From: Algibacter miyuki
Lineage (GTDB): Bacteria; Bacteroidota; Bacteroidia; Flavobacteriales; Flavobacteriaceae
Direction: 5' to 3'
Assembly: GCF_030409805.1 (NCBI RefSeq)
Contig: NZ_JAUFQP010000007.1
Location: 248,001-312,000 of the forward strand
Length of the DNA: 64,000 nt
Under the pieces are notes generated by a model. That model was given only the letters and a program-made list of their open reading frames with translations. It had not been told where the DNA came from and made no database searches. Position numbers and translations under genes: made by a program. This document shows positions 7,304-16,606 of this stretch, piece by piece (the stretch's first letter is position 1; each line of letters begins with the position of its first letter).

Positions 7304-8248
7304 TTATTCTGCTGGATAAACTTTAACGTTATCAATGTATAACTCATCATTAGTTATAGCATACATTAATATTGCAATTTCACCTGATGCATTTGAAGCA
7401 AAAACTTGTTTAACGACTTCAAAATTACCTTTACCGTTAGCCTCATCACCAACTAAAGTAAGTAAAGGCGTACTAGAAGCTGCTGTTGCGGCATCGTCAT
7501 ACCAACCGTCTACTATTGAAATAATAGCTCTATCTCCACCTTCAATATCATCTTTATCTGTTTTAATAGCATATTCATATTCTAAAATATAATTAGTATT
7601 AGGTGTTACCGTTATGGCTTGGTAACCATATCGTGTACCACTACCTAAAGAAGGTCCAGCAGATGTAGAACCTGTATATTTAGCTCCTGGTGTTTTACTT
7701 GCCCCAGAATCTCCACCTTCATAATTAAGCGGTGACCCATCAGAACTTGCGTTAAATGCATTTGTTGAACAACCAGAGCAACCTGCCGGTTTCCATCCAC
7801 TTGTTCCGCTTTCAAAATCGCCATTTACAATTTCTGGATTAATAGCTGGTGGAACTTCTGGTTCAACAACCTCAACATCTAAAGTAAATGTACTTGATTT
7901 ACCAAGTTTATCTGTAGCTGTTAATGTTACTGTATATGTTCCTTCTCCAGGGTAAGTATTTTCACCATCAATACCAGTTGATGAATTACCATCACCATAA
8001 TCCCACACATAACCTGTTGCATTCGATGATGTGTTAGAGAAATCATAGGTTTCAAATTCTGATGTTACTATTGCCAAAAAACTTGCCGTTGGAGGTGTTT
8101 TATCCTCTTTGGAGTTAGCTTCTGGTAAATCAAATTCTAAAGCATTAATAGAAGGATCGCAAGATGTAAATGAAATACACACCATAAGTAGCAAAGCACT
8201 TACCGACGTACCAAATACGTGTTTTTTTAAATTAACAATTGTTTTCAT
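7304..8248 (-). CDS. PKD-domain surface lipoprotein, probable alginate-binding protein of the SusCD system
   Basis: 314 residues. The signal ends in a lipobox FTSC, so this is an outer-membrane-anchored lipoprotein. Residues about 50-130 form a PKD domain (VWDYGDGNSST...GTYTVTLTATD). The rest begins NGDFESGTSGWKP and reads like a carbohydrate-binding jelly roll of the CBM4/9 type. The position just after susD is where Bacteroidota loci carry the SusE/F-like surface glycan-binding protein. Binding to alginate is inferred from position; no catalytic motif is seen. Confidence 0.8.
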   Translation of the reverse strand: MKTIVNLKKHVFGTSVSALLLMVCISFTSCDPSINALEFDLPEANSKEDKTPPTASFLAIVTSEFETYDFSNTSSNATGYVWDYGDGNSSTGIDGENTYPGEGTYTVTLTATDKLGKSSTFTLDVEVVEPEVPPAINPEIVNGDFESGTSGWKPAGCSGCSTNAFNASSDGSPLNYEGGDSGASKTPGAKYTGSTSAGPSLGSGTRYGYQAITVTPNTNYILEYEYAIKTDKDDIEGGDRAIISIVDGWYDDAATAASSTPLLTLVGDEANGKGNFEVVKQVFASNASGEIAILMYAITNDELYIDNVKVYPAE

Positions 8249-8275
8249 ATCTTTTTATTTAAAAATTAATTTATC

Positions 8276-9736
8276 CTAATTATAACCTGGATTTTGATTC
8301 ATAAGGCCTTGACTTAAATTTATTTCATTTTGAGGAATTGGTAATAACAAATCCGTAGAAGTAAAGTTAAACCCGTTGGCAGTTGCAAACGCAGAAAGTG
8401 TAGATTGTGCTTCATTAAAACGAATTAAATCGAATAATCTTTGATTTTCAAAAGCCAATTCTACGCGTCTTTCAGCCAATAATTCTAATTTAGTTAATGT
8501 TGAAGGCGTATCGGTAAATCCAGCTCTTTCCCTAACTTCCATATAAGAACCTATAGCATTACCATTGGTTGTTTCTGTACCACCTGCTAAAATAGCTTCT
8601 GCATGCATTAACAACACATCCGCATAACGTAAAACGATCCAATCGTTGCCTGCTAGCTGTGGCAAACCTGTAAAATCTTGTCCATTGGTTCCTCCTGAAT
8701 CACCATCAGGAAAATATTTGGCAACTTGATATCTAACTGTTCCTCCAAAAAGAGTAAGTGGATCTTCTCTGTAAGAGTTTTCCGTTCTATTACCTCCTCG
8801 AGCATCAATTGCAGCAACAACATCTGTGGTAGCGTAATTAACTCCACTTGTATGTCCTTGAGCATTCATCCATTCTGCTGAGAATATCTGACTGTTATCT
8901 TGTACACCACTATTATACCCTATGGCAAAAATAACCTCATCGTTCAATTCAGAATAAAATACATCATGAAAATCTTCTAGCTTATATTTTCCTCCATTTA
9001 TAATTTCTTCACAAAGTAACTGTGCTTTAGTATAAGATTCTGAGGTACCTATAGTTAAATGTACTTTTGCTAATAATGCTTTCGCGGCATCTTTTGAAGC
9101 TCTTGTTTTATATCCATGATCTGCTATACTACTCGCAGCTGTTTCTAAATCGGAAACAATTAAATCATATATGATGTCAGTATCAACTCGAGTAAACTCT
9201 TTTTCAACTTCCAACGGAGCGACAACGCGATCAATTAACGGTAAATCGCCAAATAATCTCACTAAATTAAAATAAGAATATGCTCTTAAAAACTTAGCTT
9301 CACCTTCTATGGCTGCAGCTGCTTCAGCATCTTCAATAATTCCTAATTTTTCTATGATAACATTAGCTCTATAAATAGTTTCAAATGAACTTGTATAGTA
9401 GTTTAATACAAAGTTATTTGTTGGAAGTACAGCAAAACTTTCCATTTGTCCCGCATCTGAAGCATCTTCTGAATCTGGACTCTTAGTACTTGTATTATCG
9501 GAACGCATTTCTGTTAAGTAAAATTCCCACTGCACACCGTGGTTCAAATCTTTACTGCTAGTATTTACCCCTTTAATTGCGGCGTAAACACCTATTAAAC
9601 CTGTTTCCAACTCATCGACTGAGGTATAATAATTATCTGTTGTTATCGCAGAGCTTAGTTCCGCTTCCAAAAAGTCACTACAAGAAACCGTGGAACCCAC
9701 CATCAACATTAAAGCGATATATTTAAAATATTTCAT
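8276..9736 (-). CDS. susD: SusD/RagB-family glycan-binding lipoprotein
   Basis: 486 residues, with a signal peptide and lipobox STVSC. The TPR-like helical core is recognisable from LRAYSYFNLVRLFGDLPLI, RASKDAAKALLAKVHL and a C-terminal RRVELAFENQRLFDLIRF, with the characteristic ending LMNQNPGYN. It caps the SusC barrel and captures oligosaccharide at the cell surface. It lies 31 bases downstream of susC. Alginate as ligand is inferred from the lyases in the same locus. Confidence 0.94.
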   Translation of the reverse strand: MKYFKYIALMLMVGSTVSCSDFLEAELSSAITTDNYYTSVDELETGLIGVYAAIKGVNTSSKDLNHGVQWEFYLTEMRSDNTSTKSPDSEDASDAGQMESFAVLPTNNFVLNYYTSSFETIYRANVIIEKLGIIEDAEAAAAIEGEAKFLRAYSYFNLVRLFGDLPLIDRVVAPLEVEKEFTRVDTDIIYDLIVSDLETAASSIADHGYKTRASKDAAKALLAKVHLTIGTSESYTKAQLLCEEIINGGKYKLEDFHDVFYSELNDEVIFAIGYNSGVQDNSQIFSAEWMNAQGHTSGVNYATTDVVAAIDARGGNRTENSYREDPLTLFGGTVRYQVAKYFPDGDSGGTNGQDFTGLPQLAGNDWIVLRYADVLLMHAEAILAGGTETTNGNAIGSYMEVRERAGFTDTPSTLTKLELLAERRVELAFENQRLFDLIRFNEAQSTLSAFATANGFNFTSTDLLLPIPQNEINLSQGLMNQNPGYN

Positions 9737-9767
9737 AATATTATTTATTAAATCGTTAAAAAAATTA

Positions 9768-12700
9768 TTAAAAATCTAAATTTAAACCGAGAGAAATAGT
9801 TCTATAAATTGGAGATCCACCTCTTTGATAACCATATTGGGTAGGGCTTGTTTTGTCTACAGCCTCTGGATTCCACCCTGTATAATTATCTGCGGTTTTA
9901 TAAATTAAATTTTGACCTGTTGCATACACTCTTAACCCTGAAATTTTAAATCTTTCTAGAGCAGCGCTAGGGAAGTTATATCCAATATTCACGTTTCTTA
10001 ATGCAATGTAAGAGGCATCTTGAACAATACTGTTAGTAAAATACTTATCAACTAAAAACTCTTGATCTGGAGTATCTGCTGCTATTGTTCTGTTATTGTT
10101 ATTACTAAACAAGTAATGATCTGCTATATTTCTTACTTCTGCACCATGAGAACCTTGGAACATGAAAGAGAAATCGAAATCTCCAATATTAAACTCGTTA
10201 GTTAAACTCCAAATTAACTCTGGATAAGGATTACCTAATACCGTTTTATCTTCTTCATCTAAAACCCCATCACCATTTAAATCTTTAACATATACTAAAC
10301 CAGATTCTGCACCTACGTGTCTATATGGTCTATCTCTATATTCTATAGGAATTTCCTTATCTACAACATAACCATAATATTGAGATATTGGTTGACCTTC
10401 TAAATTTATCCACTCTGCCGGTCTACTTGGGTCTAAACTTGTAATCTGACCATCTGAATCTGCAAAATCTACTAATTCGTTTTTATTTGTAGTAGCTATA
10501 AGTGTTGAACTCCAACGAAACTTTTCTCCAGTAATATTCTTTGTTCTCAACTCTAATTCCCAACCTTCATTTTTAACTTCACCTAAGTTAACTAATGCCC
10601 CCTTAAAACCTGTAGTTACAGATATTGGGTTATCTAATAGTAATTGATCACTTGTTCTTTGGTACCAATCTACAGAACCTGTTATTCTATTATTTGCAAA
10701 GCCAAAATCGATACCTGGGTTAATTTCAACTAAACGCTCCCACTTTAATTGTGGATTTGCGATGTTTACAGGAGAAATACCAGCAGTAATGGTACCATCT
10801 ACAGAATAACTATTCCCTGACGCTCCTAATAGAGCTAAATGCGGATAATAATCGACTAGAATATTATCTGTATTCAAGGTTGTAGAACTTCCGTTTGCGT
10901 CTTGATCTACCGCTCCTGTATTTAATCTATCGTTACCTGTAACACCATAACTTAATCTAAATTTTAGATTACTTACAACATTACTATCTTGTAAGAAGTC
11001 TTCTTTAGCAATGTTCCATCCTACAGATGCAGCAGGGAAATTACCATATTGAAAATCTGATCCGAAAATAGAACTACCATCACGTCTCATACTAAGTGAT
11101 GCTAAGTATTTATTATCATAAGCATAAGTTAATCTTGACACATAAGAAATACCACGTTTTTGCCATTCAAAACCGTCATATTCAGCAATAGATGTGGCAT
11201 TAGTAATTTGTTGCACTATATCATTAGTGTAACCTGTACCCTTAAATCCTGAATAGAAAAAGTTTCTACTTTCAATGGATACACCAGCAACAAGCCCTAA
11301 ATCATGTTTACCAAATGATTTATCATAATTGAAAAAGTTATCAAAAATAATGTAATTTTCTTTTTGAGAAATCTCTTCCATGTAAGCATCAGTAATGTTT
11401 TCCCTAGCTTGTGTACCCATATAATCAATACGCTTAGTATCGTTATATGAAGCAGATAGAGACGACTTGAAGCTTAAATCATCGGTTATTTTATATTGAC
11501 CATATAAGTTACCATACATTTGAAACTTTTTATCGGTTCTGTCACGCTCAGTAATTCTAGCGTAAGGGTTAGCATTATTACTATTCCCGATATTGGTAAG
11601 AATATCATTAATTTCACCATCTCCATCTAAATCAAATATGGTAAAATGATCTTGTCTAGCATAATCACCAATTGCTAAATCTGGATAAGCTCCATTTGGA
11701 TCAACATATTGTAATGATTGTTCCGTATGATAAATAGGTAACCAAGGCTGATGTCTTGCTACGTTATGAATGTTTTCTGAAAACCTTCTTCTGTTTGTGT
11801 AAGATGGACTTATAGTAGCACCAACACTAAACTTATCATTTAATTTACTATCAACTTTTATTCTAGTTCCAATTTTCTTATAATTATCCACTAGCATTAC
11901 TCCCTCATCCTCAGAGTAATTCATACTTATAGTAAACTTAGTTTTTTCATTTCCTCCTCTTAATGATAAAGAGTGGTTTTTTATAACACCTGATTCAAAA
12001 AATACATCTTGCCAAGAACGATCCGTTCCTATTTGTAACTGTGCTTGTGTATACTGCGATATCACACCGTTTTCTTGCATTTGCATGTCTGCCCAACCTT
12101 GAGTTGTAAAGCCATAAGCATCACTTTGCCTAGCCGTTTTCATACCTGTAAACGTACTATAATTAACTCTTGTTTTTCCGGCAACACCAGATTTCATAGT
12201 AATCATAATAATACCATTAGATCCTTTAGAACCATAAATAGAAGAAGACGCTGCATCTTTTAATATTTCAAAAGATTCTACATCATTCATATTTAACGAA
12301 CCTAAAAAACTTGAGCTTACTATAATACCATCAACAACTATCAAAGGCGTAGAATCACCAGCCATAGAACCAACACCTCTAATCGTGATTGTTGGAGCTG
12401 CACCAGCTTCACCATCTGTAGCTTGAATATTTACACCCGATACTTGCCCTATTAAAGCATCATCAACCCTTGATACAGCAATTTGATCAAGATCGTCGTT
12501 TACTACTTTTGAAACGGCACCAGTTACGTGTGATTTTTTTTGAGTTCCATACCCAATAACAACAACTTCATCTAACTTAGCTAAATCTTCTTCTAGTGCT
12601 ATATTTAGTGACGTTTGATTTGCTACAATAATAGTTTGAGATACAAAGCCTATATAAGAAACTTGAAGAACGTCTCCTGCTGCAACTTGTATTTCGAAAG

Positions 12701-12881
12701 CACCATCAAAATCGGTAGAAGCTCCTTTTGATGTATTTTTTACAATAACATTTACTCCAGGAATAGGAATGTTATCTGTGGCAGACACTACGGTACCTTT
12801 AAGAACCCTTTTGTCTTGCGCAAAAACTGTAATACTAAACAGTAATATTACAATAAGTGTAAGTTTGTTTGTCAAATTCAT
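9768..12881 (-). CDS. susC: SusC/RagA-family TonB-linked outer-membrane transporter
   Basis: 1037 residues: signal peptide (to VFAQ), CarboxypepD_reg-like domain (about 24-110), the SusC hallmark EVVVIGYGTQKK before the plug domain, then a TonB-dependent beta-barrel ending LGLNLDF. It imports alginate oligosaccharides using energy from TonB; two TonB proteins are encoded further along. First gene of a four-gene series (susC, susD, PKD lipoprotein, PL7). A 300-base leader separates it from a -7 box overlapped by tandem TGGTnnACCA boxes. Confidence 0.95.
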   Translation of the reverse strand: MNLTNKLTLIVILLFSITVFAQDKRVLKGTVVSATDNIPIPGVNVIVKNTSKGASTDFDGAFEIQVAAGDVLQVSYIGFVSQTIIVANQTSLNIALEEDLAKLDEVVVIGYGTQKKSHVTGAVSKVVNDDLDQIAVSRVDDALIGQVSGVNIQATDGEAGAAPTITIRGVGSMAGDSTPLIVVDGIIVSSSFLGSLNMNDVESFEILKDAASSSIYGSKGSNGIIMITMKSGVAGKTRVNYSTFTGMKTARQSDAYGFTTQGWADMQMQENGVISQYTQAQLQIGTDRSWQDVFFESGVIKNHSLSLRGGNEKTKFTISMNYSEDEGVMLVDNYKKIGTRIKVDSKLNDKFSVGATISPSYTNRRRFSENIHNVARHQPWLPIYHTEQSLQYVDPNGAYPDLAIGDYARQDHFTIFDLDGDGEINDILTNIGNSNNANPYARITERDRTDKKFQMYGNLYGQYKITDDLSFKSSLSASYNDTKRIDYMGTQARENITDAYMEEISQKENYIIFDNFFNYDKSFGKHDLGLVAGVSIESRNFFYSGFKGTGYTNDIVQQITNATSIAEYDGFEWQKRGISYVSRLTYAYDNKYLASLSMRRDGSSIFGSDFQYGNFPAASVGWNIAKEDFLQDSNVVSNLKFRLSYGVTGNDRLNTGAVDQDANGSSTTLNTDNILVDYYPHLALLGASGNSYSVDGTITAGISPVNIANPQLKWERLVEINPGIDFGFANNRITGSVDWYQRTSDQLLLDNPISVTTGFKGALVNLGEVKNEGWELELRTKNITGEKFRWSSTLIATTNKNELVDFADSDGQITSLDPSRPAEWINLEGQPISQYYGYVVDKEIPIEYRDRPYRHVGAESGLVYVKDLNGDGVLDEEDKTVLGNPYPELIWSLTNEFNIGDFDFSFMFQGSHGAEVRNIADHYLFSNNNNRTIAADTPDQEFLVDKYFTNSIVQDASYIALRNVNIGYNFPSAALERFKISGLRVYATGQNLIYKTADNYTGWNPEAVDKTSPTQYGYQRGGSPIYRTISLGLNLDF

Positions 12882-13074
12882 AATTGGTTTAGTTTAATTT
12901 TTATTTGGCTTGGAATTTTACTCCAACATTAACTGAACACTTTAATGTTCAAAAAAACTTGATTACTTTAAGAGACATTTAACTCTTAAAGCAACCCTAA
13001 AAACAACACGAACTACTGTAATCTTTGTAATTTTGTAGAACACATGTTTTTATTACTGTAATGGCATGTTATAA

Positions 13075-13100
13075 TTTACTTCCCTCCTAAAAGAAGTAAA
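13075..13100 (-). other. Leader hairpin with AGGAGG in the loop
   Basis: TTTACTTC (13075-13082) pairs with GAAGTAAA (13093-13100). In the susC sense the loop reads TTTTAGGAGG. Shine-Dalgarno sequences are rarely used in this phylum, so the AGGAGG may be chance or a protein-binding loop. Confidence 0.4.
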
Positions 13101-13108
13101 TCAAGTAA

Positions 13109-13140
13109 AAAAGGATGGGCGCACACCCGTCCTTTTTTTT
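13109..13140. terminator. G+C-rich terminator hairpin inside the susC leader
   Basis: GGATGGG (13113-13119) pairs with CCCGTCC (13126-13132), one G-T wobble, loop CGCACA. It has T8 on the plus side and T6 on the minus side, so it can stop transcription in either direction. It lies between the operator/-7 box and susC, about 50-80 bases into the leader. Confidence 0.65.
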
Positions 13141-13173
13141 ATATATTATCTAAAGCTATACAACTCTAAAATT

Positions 13174-13202
13174 TGGTTGACCAGATTGGTTTACCAAATA
13201 TA
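13174..13202 (-). promoter_or_regulatory. susC control region: two TGGTnnACCA boxes overlapping a -7 box
   Basis: Boxes TGGTTGACCA (13174-13183) and TGGTTTACCA (13187-13196) have centres exactly 13 bp apart. The second runs into CAAATATA (13195-13202), which is TATATTTG on the minus strand. No TTTG is found at the usual distance, so basal promoter strength may be low or an activator may be needed. Confidence 0.7.
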
Positions 13203-13339
13203 TACAAAATTTTGTTAATTATAGCCTTTTGATAAATTTTAACTAAATAATACTGAAATCACCTTTCATAAATCCCTTACTAACAGCCACTAGAAGCTAC
13301 TAGACTTTAACTTTTAGAATGGTTCAGATATTTTTTTAA

Positions 13340-13714
13340 TTATGATTTATCTCCAAAATAAGACACACCATCACCACTTAAAAAATCTTCTCTTACCGGG
13401 CTAAATGTATCAATTAGTTCACCTGCTTCCAGACAAACAGCACTATGCATTAAATTAGGCTCAATATACACACCATCTCCTGCTTCTACAATTTGCTTTA
13501 CTCCATCAATTTCAAATTCAAATTTACCTGAAGCACAAAAAGTAGCTTGCGTATGGAAATGTTGATGCGGAGAACCTAAAGCTCCTGTCTCAAATTTCAC
13601 TCTTACCATCATTATTTGGTTATCGTAACCTAAAAACTTTCTTGAAACTCCTCCTCCAAGCTCTTCCCATTCCATGTTTTTTGTGATGACGTACTTTTCA
13701 CTAAATCGATTCAT
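13340..13714 (-). CDS. kdgF: KdgF-type cupin, converts unsaturated uronate to DEH
   Basis: A single cupin domain, 124 residues. It has metal ligands H50, H52, Q56 and H90 (SPHQHFHTQ, LMHS) and the IDTFSPVREDF segment, whose D102, F104 and R108 coincide with the active-site pattern described for KdgF. KdgF enzymes speed the ring opening of 4,5-unsaturated monouronate released by lyases, from alginate or pectin. No signal peptide, so cytoplasmic. It lies 81 bases after the PL17 exolyase gene that makes its substrate; a hairpin lies between them. Confidence 0.88.
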   Translation of the reverse strand: MNRFSEKYVITKNMEWEELGGGVSRKFLGYDNQIMMVRVKFETGALGSPHQHFHTQATFCASGKFEFEIDGVKQIVEAGDGVYIEPNLMHSAVCLEAGELIDTFSPVREDFLSGDGVSYFGDKS

Positions 13715-13750
13715 TTTTTTTTGTTTTTATAATTTATTTAATCCTACTAA

Positions 13751-13781
13751 AACAAGAATATCGTAAAGTATCATTCTTGTT
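13751..13781 (-). other. Intercistronic hairpin between the PL17 gene and kdgF
   Basis: AACAAGAAT (13751-13759) pairs with ATTCTTGTT (13773-13781). In the minus direction only four T follow, so it is a weak terminator or a processing element that could set the PL17:kdgF ratio. Confidence 0.5.
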
Positions 13782-13795
13782 GTTTATTCTTGAAT

Positions 13796-16087
13796 TTAAT
13801 TTAACGCTTTTAAAGTAAAAGCACCTGTCCATGCTAATGCTTTTCCATTTATAGTTAATTGGTGTTCCGAGTCTGGATCATTATCTAAATTCGAAATCAC
13901 AAATATTTGTTTCTTATCATTATCTGTTTCAATTTCAACAGCCGTATACGCATCAGAATCGAAAACAACATCCATTTGTTTTACGTGACTATAAGCATTA
14001 ACTGCAAATTCTGAAACCGCACTATACGCACCATGAGATTCTACCACCGATGCGAAAACTGTGTTTTTAGCGTTCTTTTTTCTGATGATAAAACCAGGTT
14101 CGTTTCTTAAGTTATAATCCTTGTCATTAGCGCCAATTTTTGCTAAAATCAACTCATCTCCTTTTGAAGTTGCCGATGTTACGGAATAAAACTTACCATT
14201 AAGCAACCAGTTTAGTTTCGCGTTACTGCCGTCTGAAACACCTTCGGCTTCTTTGTATAAATGTTGGTAACCGTTAGATTTCCCGAAAACCGTTGGCGTA
14301 TTTAATTTTTCATAATCGAAACTGGTTTGCATAATTTGTCCTAAATAATAGAAAGGCAAATCATATTGATTGCTATTATCCGATACCACTTTCATAATAT
14401 CTAACAAGTATGGTTTGCTATAGCTGTCATCAGTTATAAAAACCATAGTACGTTGCATTTTTGTTCCTGGATATGCATTGTTTTCTTTAGCACTAGCCAC
14501 TTGAAGTTTTGGATTAGAAACATCGAAAACATACTTTTCAGAATGATGCGTACTTCCTATTTCATATTTACCTTGAAAATGTGACGTTTCATTCTGAACC
14601 AATGTATTGTGAGCAATAGATTGTTTGGCCCAAGTTTTATTTTCTTTTAAATAATTTCCACCGCCTTTTTGTTCAATATTTACATAACGTGCTAGGCCAT
14701 AATCTTGCGCTACTTCCTCTCCATCTTCATATAAAGAATACGATAATTTATCGTAATGTCCATGACTTAAACCTTGCGCTGCATATTTAAAAACAACTTC
14801 TAAATTATCGCTTCTTAAAATACCGACAGCACCTTCGTCTCCGTTTGGACCATCGCTAAGTTCTACCGATTTCTTTTCAAATGGTTTCTCTAATCCGTCC
14901 TTAAGACCTAAAGCAATACTTAAACCAGTATCATCCAAAACCACACGATCTTGTTTTTTTGCAATACTCAATAATCCTGGGTTTTTACCGCCATAATAAT
15001 AAGCAATATCAACAGCTGTAACCACTGCACTCGTGTAGTAACTCATCCCTTTTTGACCATCATTTAACGGAAAGAAATCACCATTAGCATCACTTAAATT
15101 TAAAAGCGCATCTACTGCTTTGATTAACACACCATCTTTGTATTCAAAAATCTTCATTTCCGGCTTTACATTCTCAAGTGCTTCAGCAAAAATTAAAAAT
15201 GGATACATGGCATAACGTTGGTAATAGGGACCTTCAGTATAATAACCATCTGGAGAAAAAGGTTCATCCAAATTACCATAAAAGCCTAATTTCTGTCCTT
15301 CAACTTTTATAAAACCACCATCATCATCCTTCATTCCTACTTTTAAATTATCGGTTTCCAAACCTTCCAAAGCATCTTTTAACAACGCATCATTATCCAT
15401 AACTAAAGCAATCATTCCAACCGCAACATTTCCCCAAGTACTATGGTTGTGCACGCGATTAAAAAACTGCGGATTTCCTTCTGAAATAAATTTTGCAAAC
15501 GGAACAAATAAATCTTTTTCAAAAAGTTCACGATCTTCGGCACTTAACCAATCGTAAACACAATCGTAAGCCTGTGCAGTATAAACCAACCAATTAGAAT
15601 CATTCAAACATTGCCAAAATAATTTACCGCGTGCATACGAACGTGTTTGTGGGTGCACTGGTAAAGTTGGGTATAATTTAGCATAAGCCATAAGCATGTC
15701 TCGCACATAAACAGCATACTTTTCATCATCTAAAATTTGAAAGAGTACACCTGCTTTTTGCATCATTATAAAATTAAGCTTGTGGCGCGAATGTGTGTAA
15801 CCACCAGAATAATCTTTAGGAATAGGCACCTCGATACCCAATTCAATTTCGGCATCGACTTCCGCTTTTGTTTCTGCTAAACTCTTATCGAAAATAGGAA
15901 CCGTCCCTAAATGTTTACGAATTTCTTTAACGCCATTTTTGGTAAGCACTAAATTAGGGTGACCGCCATCGGCTTCTGTAGAAGCAACATCTTCGGTTTG
16001 ATTCGATTCTTGTTCTTTGCAAGATATCAAGCCTAGAAATAATACGCTAAAAAGTACAGGAATTACTATTTTGTTTGTCAACTTCAT
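13796..16087 (-). CDS. PL17-family exolytic oligoalginate lyase (lipoprotein)
   Basis: 763 residues. A signal with lipobox GLISC indicates a membrane-anchored periplasmic or surface enzyme. The N-terminal alpha/alpha toroid contains N214-H215 (RVHNHSTWG) and the Tyr pair at 282-283 (SPDGYYTEGPYYQ); the C-terminal heparinase II/III-like beta domain contains GLSHGHYDKLSYSLY. These match the catalytic Asn, His and Tyr of PL17 oligoalginate lyases, which release unsaturated monouronate from chain ends. It precedes kdgF. Its own promoter lies about 140 bases upstream with two TGGTnnACCA boxes. Confidence 0.93.
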   Translation of the reverse strand: MKLTNKIVIPVLFSVLFLGLISCKEQESNQTEDVASTEADGGHPNLVLTKNGVKEIRKHLGTVPIFDKSLAETKAEVDAEIELGIEVPIPKDYSGGYTHSRHKLNFIMMQKAGVLFQILDDEKYAVYVRDMLMAYAKLYPTLPVHPQTRSYARGKLFWQCLNDSNWLVYTAQAYDCVYDWLSAEDRELFEKDLFVPFAKFISEGNPQFFNRVHNHSTWGNVAVGMIALVMDNDALLKDALEGLETDNLKVGMKDDDGGFIKVEGQKLGFYGNLDEPFSPDGYYTEGPYYQRYAMYPFLIFAEALENVKPEMKIFEYKDGVLIKAVDALLNLSDANGDFFPLNDGQKGMSYYTSAVVTAVDIAYYYGGKNPGLLSIAKKQDRVVLDDTGLSIALGLKDGLEKPFEKKSVELSDGPNGDEGAVGILRSDNLEVVFKYAAQGLSHGHYDKLSYSLYEDGEEVAQDYGLARYVNIEQKGGGNYLKENKTWAKQSIAHNTLVQNETSHFQGKYEIGSTHHSEKYVFDVSNPKLQVASAKENNAYPGTKMQRTMVFITDDSYSKPYLLDIMKVVSDNSNQYDLPFYYLGQIMQTSFDYEKLNTPTVFGKSNGYQHLYKEAEGVSDGSNAKLNWLLNGKFYSVTSATSKGDELILAKIGANDKDYNLRNEPGFIIRKKNAKNTVFASVVESHGAYSAVSEFAVNAYSHVKQMDVVFDSDAYTAVEIETDNDKKQIFVISNLDNDPDSEHQLTINGKALAWTGAFTLKALN

Positions 16088-16203
16088 TGTTCTTTATTTG
16101 AAATAATTCGTAAATCTAATTTCTATAACTTGCTACCAATTTATGTCACTCTAAAAAGAAATTATTACTTCTGAATTTTATTTTATTTCTAAACACAGCT
16201 AAT

Positions 16204-16255
16204 TGGTAAACCAAACTGGTTGACCAAATATAAACATATTTCTTAGTCAACCAAA
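16204..16255 (-). promoter_or_regulatory. PL17 promoter with tandem TGGTnnACCA operators
   Basis: On the minus strand TTTG (16255-16252), exactly 19 bases, TATATTTG (16232-16225): a full Bacteroidota promoter. Boxes TGGTTGACCA (16217-16226) and TGGTAAACCA (16204-16213) are centred 13 bp apart; the first overlaps the -7 box. A degenerate third box, TAGTCAACCA (16244-16253), overlaps the -33 box, 27 bp away. Confidence 0.8.
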
Positions 16256-16321
16256 ACAATAATTGATAATTTAGCGATTTTAACAATCTAAAACTAACAA
16301 TTTACAAAAATTAAAGCCAGA

Positions 16322-16498
16322 TTATTCTCCATTGAAAACACCAATCTTTCGAGGATTAAGTAATTTCGTTTGTGTTTCATTTCCCTTTTTATAGAAACTC
16401 GCATACCCTTTACAGTTAAAGATCGCGGTTTAAATAACACCTACAGAAGGAAAAACTCTAGCATAAACCATTATAGTTAGCAACAAAAAAAACAGCAT
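16322..16498 (-). pseudogene. Possible broken small secreted-protein gene
   Basis: A 22-codon frame from ATG at 16498 starts like a signal peptide (MLFFLLLTIMVYA). It stops at TAA 16430-16432, but the same frame continues open for 35 more codons to 16322, reading TAIFNCKGYASFYKKGNET. The extension looks protein-like in composition. I do not recognise the family; a chance frame is possible. Confidence 0.25.
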
Positions 16499-16606
16499 TA
16501 AAATTAACTTTTTTAAACTTCATATAGAATAAACACATTAAATGGATTTTGAAGTATAAAACAAGTTCTTAATACTGTTTTACAATTATTTTAAACAAAT
16601 ACTGAA

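Larger units (their letters stand above)
13028..13140 (+). ncRNA. Candidate antisense RNA to the susC leader
   Basis: On the plus strand a TAATTTTG -7 box (13028-13035) is followed about 75 bases later by GGATGGG/CCCGTCC and a T8 run (13133-13140), a good intrinsic terminator. A roughly 100-base transcript antisense to the susC leader would result. No TTTG is found 19 bases upstream of the -7 box. Bacteroides DonS-type RNAs are a precedent for antisense RNAs at susC leaders. Speculative. Confidence 0.25.
12882..13339 (-). other. Structured leader and regulatory region upstream of susC
   Basis: 458 bases without a convincing gene. Read in the susC direction it holds tandem operators and a -7 box (13174-13202), a G+C-rich terminator-like hairpin (13109-13140), a hairpin with AGGAGG in its loop (13075-13100), an AT hairpin TTTAAGAG/CTCTTAAA (12968-12989) and a short TGAACA/TGTTCA stem (12934-12951). 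The order promoter, terminator, open leader, gene suggests attenuation or an antisense RNA. Stretch 13203-13339, before kdgF ends, shows nothing further. Confidence 0.5.
16088..16606 (-). other. Intergenic region between PL6 and PL17, with promoter and possible gene remnant
   Basis: 519 bases. The PL17 promoter and operators lie at 16204-16255. Further upstream, 16322-16498 on the minus strand contains a broken coding-like stretch. The remainder is AT-rich with no clear terminator for the PL6 gene. Confidence 0.5.

Noticed and set aside
13053-13068. Tiny leader peptide (ATG CCA TTA CAG TAA, minus) after an AGGAGG in the susC leader
   Set aside because: Four codons only, and Shine-Dalgarno signals are rarely used in Bacteroidota; the AGGAGG is in a hairpin loop.
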